Origin: an uncultured Desulfosarcina sp.
Lineage (GTDB): Bacteria > Desulfobacterota > Desulfobacteria > Desulfobacterales > Desulfosarcinaceae
DNA length: 64,000 nt
Direction of reading: 5' to 3'
Assembly: GCF_963668215.1 (NCBI RefSeq)
Contig: NZ_OY764190.1
Location: forward strand, 5,828,001-5,892,000
Of the stretch, positions 1 to 9,282 are shown piece after piece. The translations under genes were made by a program, and so were the position numbers. The notes beneath the pieces are model-generated. The model saw only the letters and a list, made by a program, of their open reading frames with translations. It was not told where the DNA came from and searched no databases. The number at the start of each line of letters is the position of its first letter. Within the stretch, counting starts at the first letter, position 1.

Positions 1-1
1 A

Positions 2-1912
2 TTGGTGAATGCCGAAGCCGCCGTATCCAAAATTAAAAACGGCTGCCGGGTATTCATCGGCACCGGATGCGGTGAACCCCAGCATCTGATTCGAACCATG
101 GTGGAAGACCTGAACATGCAGGACATCATGGTCTACCAGATGCTGTCATCAACCTTTGCCCGTTATGTAGACGACCCCCGATTCCTGCGCCGCTTCTCGC
201 TCAAACTCTTTTTCATCAGCAGTTCCATGCGAAAAGCGGCGTTCGAGGGTAAAATCGACTATATCCCCACCTACCTGTCCCAGATTCCCCGATATTTCGC
301 CAACAGGCGGATCGGCCTGGATGTGGCCCTGATCCAGGTAAGCCCGCCGGATCGCTTTGGCTACTGCAGCCTTGGGGTCTCCGTGGACATCACCCGGGCA
401 GGCATGCAGAATGCCAAGCTGGTAATCGCCCAGGTCAACCCCCGCATGCCCCGAACCGGCGGCGACAGCTTTGTTCACATCGACGACATCGATTTTTTCG
501 TGAAATACGAAGAGCCCCTGGTCGAGGCCCTGCCCAGCATCAAGGACAAGGAGACCGCCAGCCGCATCGGTTTTTACGTCAACCAGCTGGTGGACGACGG
601 GGCCACTTTGCAGATCGGTTTCGGTCATCTGCCCTATGCCATTTTGCAGACCCTGACCAACAAAAACGACCTTGGCATCCACACCCAGTTGATCACCGAC
701 GGTTTTCTGCCGCTGTTCGAGAGTAAAGTCATCAACAACAAGAAAAAGACCCTGCTGCCCGGACGGACCGTGGCTTCTCTGGCCATGGGATCGGAAAAGC
801 TGTACCGGTATCTGGACAAAAACCCGATCTTCTATTTCCGGTCGTCGGAGTTCGTCAACGACCCCACGGTGATCGCCAGGAACGACAACCTGATCTCCAT
901 CAGTTCGGCCCTGGAGGTGGATCTGACCGGCCAGGTGTGCAGCGACTCCATGGGGCACCTGTTTTACAGCGGCATCGGCGACCAGGTCGATTTTCTGCGC
1001 GGCAGTGCCATGTCCAAGGGGGGATTTTCCGTCATCGCCCTGCCCTCCACGGCCCAGAACGGCACGGTATCGAGAATCGTCCCCCATCTGAGCGAAGGCG
1101 CCGGTGTAGCCACCACCCGCGGCGATGTCAACTTTGTCGTCACCGAATACGGAATCGCCGAACTTTCCGGCAAAAGCATCTACCAGCGTGTCATGGAACT
1201 GGCCCAGATCGCCCACCCCAAATTCAGGGAGGAACTCATCGACGTGGCCAAGAGCCGCCACTACATCTTCGCCGATCAGCTGCCGCCGTCCCAGGACGAC
1301 CTGATTTTCATCGAAGGCTATAAAAACAGCATGACCCTGAGAGACGGCAAAACCGTGGAATTTCGACCGCTTCTGCCGTCGGACGAGTTCGCCTACCGCA
1401 ATTTTTTCTACTCCCTTCGCGAAGAGACCATTTACTTCCGGTTCTTTTATAAAATGAAGCTGTTTTCCCACGAGGTCGTTCAGAAACAGTGGGCCAGCGT
1501 GGACTATCGCAAAAACATGTCCATGATCGGGCAGGTACGCATCGGCGGGCATCAGGAACTGGTGGCCATCGGATCCTATGCCGAGGAAAGCGACACCTGT
1601 GCGGAGGTGGCGTTCGTGGTCCGCGAAGACTTCCAGGGCATGGGCATCGCCTCTTTCCTTCTGGCGGATCTGGAGCGCATCGCCAAGGAGAACCACTTCA
1701 CCTCTTTCTCGGCTTCCGTGCTGCGGGAGAATACCGCCATGATCCACGTCTTCAAAAAACGCTACCACAATGCGAAAACCAGCGTCAGCGGCGGCAGTGA
1801 CGTGAATATCCACATGGATTTCAGCGATGCCGTGGAGTATGACCCCACAAAATCCGCAAGCCCGGGCGATGCGGACGCCTGCGTCTGTCAGGAGCCGGCT
1901 GCGGATTCGTAA
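2..1912 (+). CDS. acetyl-CoA hydrolase/CoA-transferase fused to a GNAT acetyltransferase (5' partial)
   Basis: Cytosolic acyl-CoA enzyme. Residues about 1-430 match the acetyl-CoA hydrolase / 4-hydroxybutyrate CoA-transferase family (GTGCGEPQHL near the N terminus, then SSEFVNDP, MSKGGFSVIALPST and VVTEYGIAELSGKS). Residues about 440-590 form a GNAT domain with the acetyl-CoA loop VREDFQGMGIASFLL. The reading frame is open to the first bases of the window and begins inside the conserved N-terminal region, so the true start lies upstream. Fusions of this type are known in deltaproteobacteria and suggest CoA transfer or hydrolysis coupled to protein or small-molecule acylation; the substrate cannot be read from sequence. 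It is convergent with the sucrose operon, separated by a long inverted repeat. Confidence 0.88.
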   Translation: MVNAEAAVSKIKNGCRVFIGTGCGEPQHLIRTMVEDLNMQDIMVYQMLSSTFARYVDDPRFLRRFSLKLFFISSSMRKAAFEGKIDYIPTYLSQIPRYFANRRIGLDVALIQVSPPDRFGYCSLGVSVDITRAGMQNAKLVIAQVNPRMPRTGGDSFVHIDDIDFFVKYEEPLVEALPSIKDKETASRIGFYVNQLVDDGATLQIGFGHLPYAILQTLTNKNDLGIHTQLITDGFLPLFESKVINNKKKTLLPGRTVASLAMGSEKLYRYLDKNPIFYFRSSEFVNDPTVIARNDNLISISSALEVDLTGQVCSDSMGHLFYSGIGDQVDFLRGSAMSKGGFSVIALPSTAQNGTVSRIVPHLSEGAGVATTRGDVNFVVTEYGIAELSGKSIYQRVMELAQIAHPKFREELIDVAKSRHYIFADQLPPSQDDLIFIEGYKNSMTLRDGKTVEFRPLLPSDEFAYRNFFYSLREETIYFRFFYKMKLFSHEVVQKQWASVDYRKNMSMIGQVRIGGHQELVAIGSYAEESDTCAEVAFVVREDFQGMGIASFLLADLERIAKENHFTSFSASVLRENTAMIHVFKKRYHNAKTSVSGGSDVNIHMDFSDAVEYDPTKSASPGDADACVCQEPAADS

Positions 1913-1928
1913 AAAAATCCGATCCTCA

Positions 1929-2052
1929 GACGGCGCCGTAAAAAGGTCGAGATCAAGGCTTGCGGGTCCCGAGGAAGGAGGCGTACCTAAACGTACTCCG
2001 CACTGACGAGGGATACGCGTAACGCCGATATCGGGCTTTTTACGGCGCCGTC
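1929..2052. repeat. 124-bp element bounded by perfect 17-bp inverted repeats
   Basis: The arms GACGGCGCCGTAAAAAG (1929-1945) and CTTTTTACGGCGCCGTC (2036-2052) are exact reverse complements about 90 bp apart. The interior carries GGTCGAGATCAAGGC near the left arm and GATATCGGGC at the right arm, both shared with the element at 7079-7217. It fills the space between two convergent genes and ends 4 bp from the sucrose phosphorylase stop codon. It is probably a dispersed non-coding palindromic repeat; a role in transcript ends is inference. Confidence 0.8.
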
Positions 2053-2056
2053 CAAT

Positions 2057-3505
2057 TCAAGCGGTGAACTCGGTCATTGTCCCCACCTTTTCGTCATAGT
2101 AGGTGATCCGGGTAACATAGCTCCGCAAATCGATGTGCAGGATCGCCCGGCAGGTATCCTGGAACCACGAGAGCCGGATCTCGTCGTCGGGCGCGTCTTC
2201 GATGGCGAATTGCCCGTCGAAAGCCGGATAGTTGCTCCGAAACTCCATGAGCCGCAACAGACGGCCGACCACCGGTTTTTGCATTTCGCTGCGGATCTCG
2301 TCGATCGTGTAGTTGTGCCGATTGATGTCGCGGCCATTTTTGGTCTGTTTTACCAGCTCGATGTCATTTTCGCCGGCCAGCAGCCCCACGTAGTACACCT
2401 GAGGAATCCCCGGGGTAAAGAATTGAATGGCCCGGGCCGCGATGTAGGCGTTTTCGTTGCACTCCAGGGCCGAGAAATAGGTGCAGTTGACCTGGTAGAC
2501 GTCCAGATTCTCATATTCGGGCCCGGAGAAAATTTTGCGGGTGTTGGCGCCCTTTTCGTCCAGGCCGTCCAGGGTCCGCTGGAGTTCTTCAGGCGTCAGC
2601 AAATCCGCGACGTCCACCACCCCGATGCCGTCGTGGGTATCCAGGGTGGTGACCTGCTTGCGGGGGCAGATGGCCAGCCACTGCCTCAAGGACCGGCTGG
2701 TATGATGGTACAGGGTGTGCAGGACCAGCATGGGCAACGAGAAGTCGTAGGTCCAGTATCCATGGTCGGAAATTTTGCGATGGTAGCTGTAGTGCTCGTG
2801 GACTTCGGGCAGGATCTCCACGCCGAAGGGCGAAACATAATCCTGCAGCCATTCCAGCAATTCCCACACCTGGGGCTCCAGAAAAAAGCAATTGGTGCCC
2901 AGCTTCAGGGTGGAATAGGCAAAGGCGTCCATGCGAATCATTTTGGCCGGAGTGCGCGACAGGTTGATCAAGTAACGCCGCATCACCTCATGAGTTTTGG
3001 GAGAGTTCCAGTCCAGATCGATCTGCTCGTAATCGAAGGTGCACCAGACTTTCTCTTTTGAGCCGTCGGCCCGTTGGATGATCGTATAGGGCGGTCTGGG
3101 TTTGCGGGTGTACACCAGGGCCAAATCGGCTTCGCTGATTTCGCCGGTGGGGCTGAGTTTGTTGAAGCTTAAGAACATATCGGCATATTCCGACTCCGCC
3201 CCCTTTTCAAAATAATCCTGGAAATAGTCAGACATCCTGGAAATGTGGTTGACCATGAAATCGATGATCAGGTCGAATTCCCTTCCGATGAGATTGATAT
3301 CGCGCCAGGTTCCGAATGCCGGATCGACCGCGTCGTAAGTTAAAGGCGCAAACCCCCTGTCGGCGGAAGAAGGATAAAACGGCAGCAGGTGAACGCCGCC
3401 GATGGCACTGCTCAGGTACCGCCGCAGCACATAGTGCAGTTCGACAAGGTCGCTGCCCAGGCTGTCGGGATAGACGATCAGTTGAACTTGGTTTTTAAGA
3501 GGCAT
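2057..3505 (-). CDS. sucrose phosphorylase-type glycoside hydrolase (GH13)
   Basis: A 482-residue cytosolic GH13 enzyme expected to split sucrose with phosphate into glucose 1-phosphate and fructose. The catalytic set is complete: nucleophile Asp193 in RMDAFAYSTLK, acid/base Glu234 in EILPEVHEHY, and transition-state Asp289 in TLDTHDGIGV. NLDVYQVNCTYFSAL and PGIPQVYYVGLLAG are also typical of sucrose phosphorylases, and the length is close to the usual 480-505. It lies 3 bp after the sucrose-phosphate synthase gene, so it is translated as the last gene of that operon and probably recycles the sucrose made by it. Sucrose 6-phosphate or glucosylglycerate/glucosylglycerol phosphorylases are close relatives, so exact acceptor specificity is uncertain. 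Confidence 0.88.
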   Translation of the reverse strand: MPLKNQVQLIVYPDSLGSDLVELHYVLRRYLSSAIGGVHLLPFYPSSADRGFAPLTYDAVDPAFGTWRDINLIGREFDLIIDFMVNHISRMSDYFQDYFEKGAESEYADMFLSFNKLSPTGEISEADLALVYTRKPRPPYTIIQRADGSKEKVWCTFDYEQIDLDWNSPKTHEVMRRYLINLSRTPAKMIRMDAFAYSTLKLGTNCFFLEPQVWELLEWLQDYVSPFGVEILPEVHEHYSYHRKISDHGYWTYDFSLPMLVLHTLYHHTSRSLRQWLAICPRKQVTTLDTHDGIGVVDVADLLTPEELQRTLDGLDEKGANTRKIFSGPEYENLDVYQVNCTYFSALECNENAYIAARAIQFFTPGIPQVYYVGLLAGENDIELVKQTKNGRDINRHNYTIDEIRSEMQKPVVGRLLRLMEFRSNYPAFDGQFAIEDAPDDEIRLSWFQDTCRAILHIDLRSYVTRITYYDEKVGTMTEFTA

Positions 3506-3508
3506 GGC

Positions 3509-5698
3509 TCATTCTCCAGGACTTTCATCCATAAACCGGTAGTGCTGCAAGCCCTCAAGGATGCCGCCGGCGCAGGGGCTGTCGGCAAAATAAACATTCC
3601 GGCTGCCCTTGAGCAGCTCCAGTTCATGGCTGTAATTGCTCACCACGACGGCGCGGGGCTCTCCCCGCAGCATTTCTTCGTCGTTGCCCGAATCGCCGCA
3701 GACCAGGAAATTTCTCAGGGGAATCTCCCAGCGGTAGCTCAGATAGCGGATCGCCTTGCCTTTGGAGGCCCGAAACGGCAGGATATCCAGGTAGCGGTCA
3801 TGGCTGTAGATCAGGTTGTAGCGGCAGCGATGTGCGAGAAGTCGGTCGTGGACGGCAGCCAGGCGGTCTTTGCCCGGGTCCATGTAATAGCTGACTTTGA
3901 AACGCTTCTGATTCTCCTCTTCCTGGAATTCCAGAAAATCGATGTCGTCCAGCAGTTCGATGATTTTCTCCCGATTCCAGCGATTGGCGATATGACTGGC
4001 CCATCCGGGAGTAGGCTTGGTTTTGTCGCCGTAAAACAGGGCGCTGCCCACCGAGCAGATGATCACATCTGGCCGGGGGACGCCGTATTCCTTGAGGATT
4101 TTCCGGGCCGAATCGGAGGTTCGGCCTGTGGCCACCCCGAAACCGATCCGATCCCGGTGCCGCTCTAAAAAATCGATCAGTTCGGCAAGTCGGGTATTGT
4201 CGTCACCGATCAAGGTATTGTCGATATCGGTGATCAAAAAGCGGTCGAGGCGGATCAACCATTTCCCCAAGGCATCGGTTGGATTGGCCGTTTTCAGGTC
4301 GGCTTTCTGGCCGTCGCCGATCAGAGATCCGATGGTTTCTGCATAGGCGGCGGCGTGGCTTTGCCAGGTGTAGTGCTTGCGCACGTTGAGGATTCCGTTT
4401 CTCGAATAGCGGTCCCACAGCGCCCGGTCGGCAATAATTTTCCTCAGAGCGCCGCTGATCCGGGACAAATCGCGGACATCCACGAGAACTCCGTTTTTGC
4501 AGTTGCGAACGATATCGTTGGGTCCTCCGTCGTTGGTGGCCACAATGGGGACGCCGCTGGCCGAGGCCTCGAGCAGGGTCAGGCCGAACGGTTCGGTCAG
4601 CGCCGGATTGATGAAAACGCCGCCTTTCTCGGCCGCGATGCGGTACAGGGCCGGCACCTCGTATTCGAAATCGTGCTTCTTGGGAATGGCCATTTTTCCG
4701 TACAGATCGTATTTATCCATGTCCAGCAGCATCTGGGTGAGAACTTCCTTCTCGTTTTCCGCCATGGCGTCGATGTCTTTCCGCAATCCGGCGAATATGG
4801 CCAGGTTGGCCATGCTCTGAAGCTCCAGATCCATGCCATAGGCTTCGACCAGACCATCGATGTTCTTGCGCTTGTCCGGCCGGCTGAGCGCAAGGATCAG
4901 GGGTTTTTCCGGATTCATGAAAAACCGGTTCAGCTCTTTAAGCATGGATGCGCGGGCGTAGCGGCTCATCTCCGATCGCTCGGTATCGTCCTCCGTGTCG
5001 TGGTAGTAAGGATAGAAGGTGTCGATGTCGATGCCTGGCGGAATCACCTGATATTCCGGAACATCCTTGTTGTGATACAGGCCGTACTGCTCGTCGATCT
5101 CGTGCAGGGTACTGGTGACGACCCGATCCGCCCGGACCAGGATCTGCTCTTCGGTGTCAATGCGCTGATCGATCTTGAATCGGCGAATCATTTCGGTCTC
5201 GCTCATTCCCTGATCCGACAGCCGTGCCTTTTTGGCCCGGCCGAGGGAGTGGCCGGTGTAAACGAACGGAAGGCCCAGGATATCGGCCAGCTGCATGGCC
5301 ACGTAGCCGGCATCGGGATAGTGGCCGTGGACGATATCCGGGATGGAATCGTTGCGCTTGATGAATTTGATGGTCTTGTCCACATACTCTTCCAGATGCG
5401 GCCAGAGCCGTTCCTTGCGAAGGTATTTGCGGCCGCCGCACTGGATCCGTACGATGCGAAACTTGTCGTTGACCGGTTCAATGGGAGCGCTGTAGTCCGA
5501 CGAAACCCGCTTGTCGGCAATCAAACGGGTGAACAGGTCCACACGCCCGATATCTTCCCGCTGGCTGAGATTTTCTGCCAGTTCGATGACATATTTTACC
5601 TGGCCGCCGGTATCGGCATCCCGACCCATTTCCAGGTTTTTGGACCGGATCAGCCCATGCAGGCTGAAAAACTGAATGTACGGTCGCTTAGCGGCCAT
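3509..5698 (-). CDS. sucrose-phosphate synthase fused to sucrose-phosphate phosphatase
   Basis: Bifunctional sucrose maker of 729 residues. Residues 1 to about 465 form a GT4 glycosyltransferase like sucrose-phosphate synthases, with the N-terminal GGQVKYVIELA motif near residue 31, HGHYPDAGYVA near 124, and the nucleotide-sugar motif EPFGLTLLEASASG near 369. After a linker, residues about 485-725 are a HAD phosphatase with the nucleophile motif DIDNTL (Asp491, Asp493) and CGDSGNDEEML near the end, matching sucrose-6-phosphate phosphatase. It should join UDP-glucose to fructose 6-phosphate and then remove the phosphate. It overlaps the fructokinase gene by 11 bp and sits 3 bp before the phosphorylase, which makes a closed sucrose synthesis and recycling module. 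Sucrose as a compatible solute is the likely purpose. Confidence 0.9.
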   Translation of the reverse strand: MAAKRPYIQFFSLHGLIRSKNLEMGRDADTGGQVKYVIELAENLSQREDIGRVDLFTRLIADKRVSSDYSAPIEPVNDKFRIVRIQCGGRKYLRKERLWPHLEEYVDKTIKFIKRNDSIPDIVHGHYPDAGYVAMQLADILGLPFVYTGHSLGRAKKARLSDQGMSETEMIRRFKIDQRIDTEEQILVRADRVVTSTLHEIDEQYGLYHNKDVPEYQVIPPGIDIDTFYPYYHDTEDDTERSEMSRYARASMLKELNRFFMNPEKPLILALSRPDKRKNIDGLVEAYGMDLELQSMANLAIFAGLRKDIDAMAENEKEVLTQMLLDMDKYDLYGKMAIPKKHDFEYEVPALYRIAAEKGGVFINPALTEPFGLTLLEASASGVPIVATNDGGPNDIVRNCKNGVLVDVRDLSRISGALRKIIADRALWDRYSRNGILNVRKHYTWQSHAAAYAETIGSLIGDGQKADLKTANPTDALGKWLIRLDRFLITDIDNTLIGDDNTRLAELIDFLERHRDRIGFGVATGRTSDSARKILKEYGVPRPDVIICSVGSALFYGDKTKPTPGWASHIANRWNREKIIELLDDIDFLEFQEEENQKRFKVSYYMDPGKDRLAAVHDRLLAHRCRYNLIYSHDRYLDILPFRASKGKAIRYLSYRWEIPLRNFLVCGDSGNDEEMLRGEPRAVVVSNYSHELELLKGSRNVYFADSPCAGGILEGLQHYRFMDESPGE

Positions 5699-6593
5699 TT
5701 CGTTTTTCCTCCATTATCGATTTGAATTCATCGTAAACGTCTGCATCGTCGGGAACGGCGCCGGGGAATCCGCAGATTCGGGATGCAAACCGCGATGCCT
5801 GAAGAACGGTCTTTTTCCAGGGCAGGTTTCGAAGATAACCGGCCGCCAGAATCGAAGCAAAGCCGTCGCCGGCGCCGACCGTATCGATGACGCTGTCGAT
5901 CGCCGTTGCCGGGACGTCCACCCGGCCGCCGTCGAAATACAGCCGGCTGCCGCGGCTGCCGCAAGTCAAAGCGATGGCCCGGATATCGAAGGTTTTCATC
6001 AGCCAGGACAGGAAGGCGTCCCCAGCGCCTTGTTTTTTATATTCCCGCTGAATCGCCGCCAATTCATCCTCGTTGAGCTTCAGGATGTCGGCTTGGCGCA
6101 GGGATTCGTCGATGGCGCGGGGATTGACGTGGGGGGGGCGCATATTGATGTCGCAGAAAGCAGTGACTTCCTTCCCTTTTTTTGTGAGCAAATTTTGGAT
6201 CTGACGGCGGCCCGCCTCGGTGCGCTGCAACAGGCTGCCGAAATAGATCATTTCCACATCCTCGGTTGCAGCAATTGGACAGGCATCAAGGTCAAGGTGG
6301 TCCCATGCCGTATTTTCGCAAATATCGAAATGGGGCACGCCACTTTCATCGAGCTGTACGTTGACGGTTCCCGTGGGATGGATTGGGTCGACCTGGACAT
6401 CGTCGAGGTCGAAGCCGGTCGACTGCAAATGATCGAGAATGCGCTCGCCATAGCGATCCAGCCCCACACAGGTAAAAAACCGCACCGGAAAGCCCAGTTT
6501 TTTAAGATGACAGGCAAAGTTGAACGGTGCACCGCCGATGCGTTGGTAATCCGGGAAAATGTCGATTAAAATTTCTCCAACAGCAAGGACCAT
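5688..6593 (-). CDS. PfkB-family fructokinase
   Basis: A 301-residue ribokinase/PfkB sugar kinase. It has the N-terminal substrate motif IGGAPFNFACHLKKLG and the C-terminal ATP/anion-hole motif DTVGAGDGFASIL with the catalytic Asp. The ATG at 6593 is preferred to one 33 bp upstream because GAGAG stands just before it and the product then begins at the conserved VLAVGEILID. It is the first gene of the sucrose operon; fructose released by the phosphorylase would be phosphorylated here to feed back to the synthase. Substrate assignment as fructose rests on this context. Confidence 0.85.
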   Translation of the reverse strand: MVLAVGEILIDIFPDYQRIGGAPFNFACHLKKLGFPVRFFTCVGLDRYGERILDHLQSTGFDLDDVQVDPIHPTGTVNVQLDESGVPHFDICENTAWDHLDLDACPIAATEDVEMIYFGSLLQRTEAGRRQIQNLLTKKGKEVTAFCDINMRPPHVNPRAIDESLRQADILKLNEDELAAIQREYKKQGAGDAFLSWLMKTFDIRAIALTCGSRGSRLYFDGGRVDVPATAIDSVIDTVGAGDGFASILAAGYLRNLPWKKTVLQASRFASRICGFPGAVPDDADVYDEFKSIMEEKRNGR

Positions 6594-6716
6594 AACTTCT
6601 CTCTTTCGCAGTTTATTTCCAATCATCGCGGGATCGGGGGGTTGAGAAGTCGCCCGACCGGTAATCAGCGACGGGCTAAATAAGGAGGTGATAACGAAAG
6701 TGGCCCGATTCTGATC

Positions 6717-7049
6717 CTACAGCGAAGATACCTGGAAAGGCGTACATTGAATGGCCAGACTGCCCTTTTTTATCCAGACACGCGCCATGGGAACCGTTTC
6801 CCCTTCCATGTTGACCACATTGGCCAGCTTCTCGACATGGGTAATGTCATTTCTGCCGAATTCCAGGTAAGGGCTCTTGTCGTTGTATGGGTCGGGTATC
6901 AAAATGATCTGGTCCGGATTCAAAGGATGCTTCCTCGGTGCGCCGGTATAGGCGACGTGGGTTTTTGAAAGCGACCGAACATCCTTGGGGGCCTTGTATT
7001 TCTCGATTTCGAGGGCAACGGCTTTTTGAAGCGACATGATCCCGGTCAT
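6717..7049 (-). CDS. small conserved protein, relatives sometimes annotated as pyrophosphatase Ppa
   Basis: A 110-residue soluble protein. I chose the ATG at 7049 because GGAGG (7055-7059) lies five bases upstream, while the more upstream ATG at 7085 lies inside a repeat element and has no such site. The product resembles a small family in sulfate reducers with features such as PRKHPLNPDQIILIPDP and FGRNDITHVEKL; members are often labelled inorganic pyrophosphatase, but none of the canonical acidic pyrophosphatase motifs are visible. Function is therefore unknown. It follows the acylphosphatase gene on the same strand. Confidence 0.7.
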   Translation of the reverse strand: MTGIMSLQKAVALEIEKYKAPKDVRSLSKTHVAYTGAPRKHPLNPDQIILIPDPYNDKSPYLEFGRNDITHVEKLANVVNMEGETVPMARVWIKKGSLAIQCTPFQVSSL

Positions 7050-7078
7050 GTTTTCCTCCAATTTTACATTCCCAACAG

Positions 7079-7217
7079 TGTTCATCCAGAAATAGGGAAA
7101 TTTGGTCGAGATCGAGGCGCATGAAAAATTTTACCGGAGGCATATGGTTGATATTCCGAGGATAAAATTTTTCGCGCAACAAAGATATCGGGCAAATTGG
7201 TCATTTCTGGGTGGACA
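7079..7217. repeat. palindromic intergenic repeat element, related to the one at 1929-2052
   Basis: The outer arms TGTTCATCCAGAAAT (7079-7093) and ATTTCTGGGTGGACA (7203-7217) are inverted repeats with two mismatches. An inner pair, TGAAAAATTTTA and TAAAATTTTTCG, is also palindromic. The interior shares GGTCGAGATC(A/G)AGGC and GATATCGGGC with the element at 1929-2052. It abuts the acylphosphatase stop codon directly and overlaps a weak upstream start of the next gene. Confidence 0.7.
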
Positions 7218-7499
7218 CTAAAACCGGACCTCAAAGGTGTGCGACGCACCTTGATAATCCTCCCAGCTGACATTCACATTGTCCACTCTGGAAAGGGGGG
7301 AGCCGCTTTTACACCAGTCGATCAGGGCTTTCACGTCCTTTTTATCGCCTTCGACATCCGCCTCCACGGTGCCGTCGCGTTTGTTTCTGACCCAACCGGC
7401 CACCCCCAGGCGCAGGGCCGCCCGCTGGGTTTCCGCTCTGAAATAGACCCCCTGGACCTTTCCGGAAATAATCAAATGCGCTCTTGCATACTCTCCCAT
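7218..7499 (-). CDS. acyP: acylphosphatase
   Basis: A 93-residue enzyme that hydrolyses acyl phosphates to carboxylate and phosphate. The family signature is complete: GKVQGVYFRAET holds the phosphate-binding loop and catalytic Arg, and GWVRNKRDGTVEADVEG holds the catalytic Asn. The ATG at 7499 is chosen because GGGAG lies seven to eight bases before it, against a weaker site for the ATG 18 bp upstream. Length is standard for the family. It precedes the Ppa-like gene, with a palindromic repeat between. Confidence 0.93.
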   Translation of the reverse strand: MGEYARAHLIISGKVQGVYFRAETQRAALRLGVAGWVRNKRDGTVEADVEGDKKDVKALIDWCKSGSPLSRVDNVNVSWEDYQGASHTFEVRF

Positions 7500-7679
7500 G
7501 GCCTTTCTCCCGCCCATCTATATTTTTTACCGGTTTTCAACACAACAGATCGAAACCAAACCGGTTGCGGCTTCGCAGATTTACCTGCAGCATGCTGATT
7601 TTTAACGTTACGTTTGGAAAACAGGGATGTCAACCCGGCCGAAAATCGGTTTACAAATAACGGATTTGTTCGGATACCG

Positions 7680-9056
7680 TCATAGATTGGGCTCGAATGC
7701 CCTGGATAAGAGCCGGTTCAACTCCGTTTCCGACATCAACTTCTTTTCCAGCACCAGGGTTTTCAAATTCTTGCCGCTGGCCAGTCCCTCCTTGACCAGC
7801 GCCGCCACCCGGTCGTAGCCGATGGCAGGATTGAGTATGGTCGCCAGGCCGGCACTGTTCTCGAAATTGGATCGGCAACGCTGCGCATCCGCCTGGATGC
7901 CGCGGATGCACTTTTTCTCCAGCATCCGGCTGGTCCGGATCAGGATGTTGAAGGCTTTTACCAGGTTGGTCCCGATGAGCGGCAGGTGGGTGTTGAGTTC
8001 AAGCTGACCCAGTCCGCAGGCCATGGCGATGGCCGCATCGCAGCCGACCACCTGAAGGCAGGCCATGTTGGCGGCCTCGCAGATGCTGGGGTTGATCTTG
8101 CCCGGCATGATCGACGAGCCCGGTTCCACTGCCGGCAATCGGATCTCCCCCAGGCCGGTATTGGGCCCCGAGGCCAACAGCCGCAGATCGTTGGTAATCT
8201 TCAGCAGATCCAGGGCCAACAGACGCAGGGCGGCCGAAACCTGCCCCATGTCCGTCATCGACTGGGTGATCTCGATGCCGTTTTCGGCAACCGTGAAGGA
8301 AAAACCGGTGGCATCGTTGAGGGCTTGAACGATGGTTTCCCGAAAGGCCGGCTTGGTATTGATTCCGGTGCCCACGGCATTTCCACCCACACCGATTTCC
8401 CTCAGATTATCGGCCGCCGAGGCCAACCGAACCCCTGCTTTTTGCAGGGCCCGGGCATAGGCGCCGAATTCCTGGCCCAGGGTGACGGGCACGGCATCCT
8501 GGAGATGGGTGCGTCCGCTTTTGGCGATATCGGCAAATTCTTCCGCTTTCTTTTCCAATGCGGCAACCAGATGTGCCAGCGCCCCTTGCAGTCCCTGGTG
8601 AAACTGCAGGCAGGCCAGCCGAATGGCCGAGGGAAAGACATTGTTGGTGGACTGCCCCTTGTTGACGTGATCATTGGGATGAACCGTGGTTCGGTCCCCG
8701 GGTTTTCCCCCCAGTTCAAAGGCCGCCAGATTCGCGATGACCTCGTTGACGTTCATCTGCGAAGAAGTGCCGGAGCCGGACTGAAAAATATCGATGGGAA
8801 ACTGATCGTCGTATCTACCGGTCAGAATCTGCTCGCAGGCCCGGATAATCGCCCGGCGTCGGTCCTTGTCCAGCAGGCCGAGCCGCTCGTTGGCCATGGC
8901 GCAGGCGGCTTTCAACCGGACGATGGCGTAAACGATCTCCAGCGGCAAAATTTCCCCGGCGGCATCGAAATTGTCCAGAGAGCGGGCGGTATGGATACCG
9001 TACCAGGCCTCATCGGGGATCTCTTTTTGGCCCATGCTGTCTTTTTCGATGCGCAT
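7680..9056 (-). CDS. class II fumarase/aspartase family lyase
   Basis: A 458-residue homotetrameric lyase, either fumarate hydratase class II or aspartate ammonia-lyase. The superfamily signature GSSIMPGKINP is present, as are SGSGTSSQMNVNEVIAN and GRTHLQDAVPVTLGQE. Some positions favour aspartase (WYGIHTARSLDNF near the N terminus, GQEFGAYA, and the C-terminal LVLEKKLMSETELNRLL), whereas PGKINPSICEA and DQFPIDIFQSGSGTSSQMNVNE look more like FumC. I leave the choice open. The ATG at 9056 has AGGAGG seven bases upstream; a start 33 bp further upstream lacks support. It is a single-gene transcript facing away from the FKBP gene. Confidence 0.87.
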   Translation of the reverse strand: MRIEKDSMGQKEIPDEAWYGIHTARSLDNFDAAGEILPLEIVYAIVRLKAACAMANERLGLLDKDRRRAIIRACEQILTGRYDDQFPIDIFQSGSGTSSQMNVNEVIANLAAFELGGKPGDRTTVHPNDHVNKGQSTNNVFPSAIRLACLQFHQGLQGALAHLVAALEKKAEEFADIAKSGRTHLQDAVPVTLGQEFGAYARALQKAGVRLASAADNLREIGVGGNAVGTGINTKPAFRETIVQALNDATGFSFTVAENGIEITQSMTDMGQVSAALRLLALDLLKITNDLRLLASGPNTGLGEIRLPAVEPGSSIMPGKINPSICEAANMACLQVVGCDAAIAMACGLGQLELNTHLPLIGTNLVKAFNILIRTSRMLEKKCIRGIQADAQRCRSNFENSAGLATILNPAIGYDRVAALVKEGLASGKNLKTLVLEKKLMSETELNRLLSRAFEPNL

Positions 9057-9282
9057 TGTTCGCCTCCTGGACAAGAATTTGGATGTCATTTAACAGGACA
9101 AAAAACGCCGCTTGGCAATCTCCAAACTACGGCAAGTCAGACAATAGTCAAGAACAATGGCGATGGTTTCGTCCCGCAAATGGCGCGGATCCGCCGCCAA
9201 CCGTGTGAATCTTGCCTTGACTTTAGCGGATTCGTCGCAATGTTGTCACGATATTATTCATTTTTTAATCAAGGAGTTCACA

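Noticed and set aside
149..1813. Long minus-strand reading frame (554 codons) opposite the CoA-transferase
   Set aside because: It is a GC-driven shadow of the conserved plus-strand gene; its translation has no recognisable family.
6682..6696. Strong plus-strand ribosome-binding sequence AAGGAGGTGATAACG
   Set aside because: The only frame after it is a GTG followed by a stop within five codons; possibly a gene remnant but unsupported.
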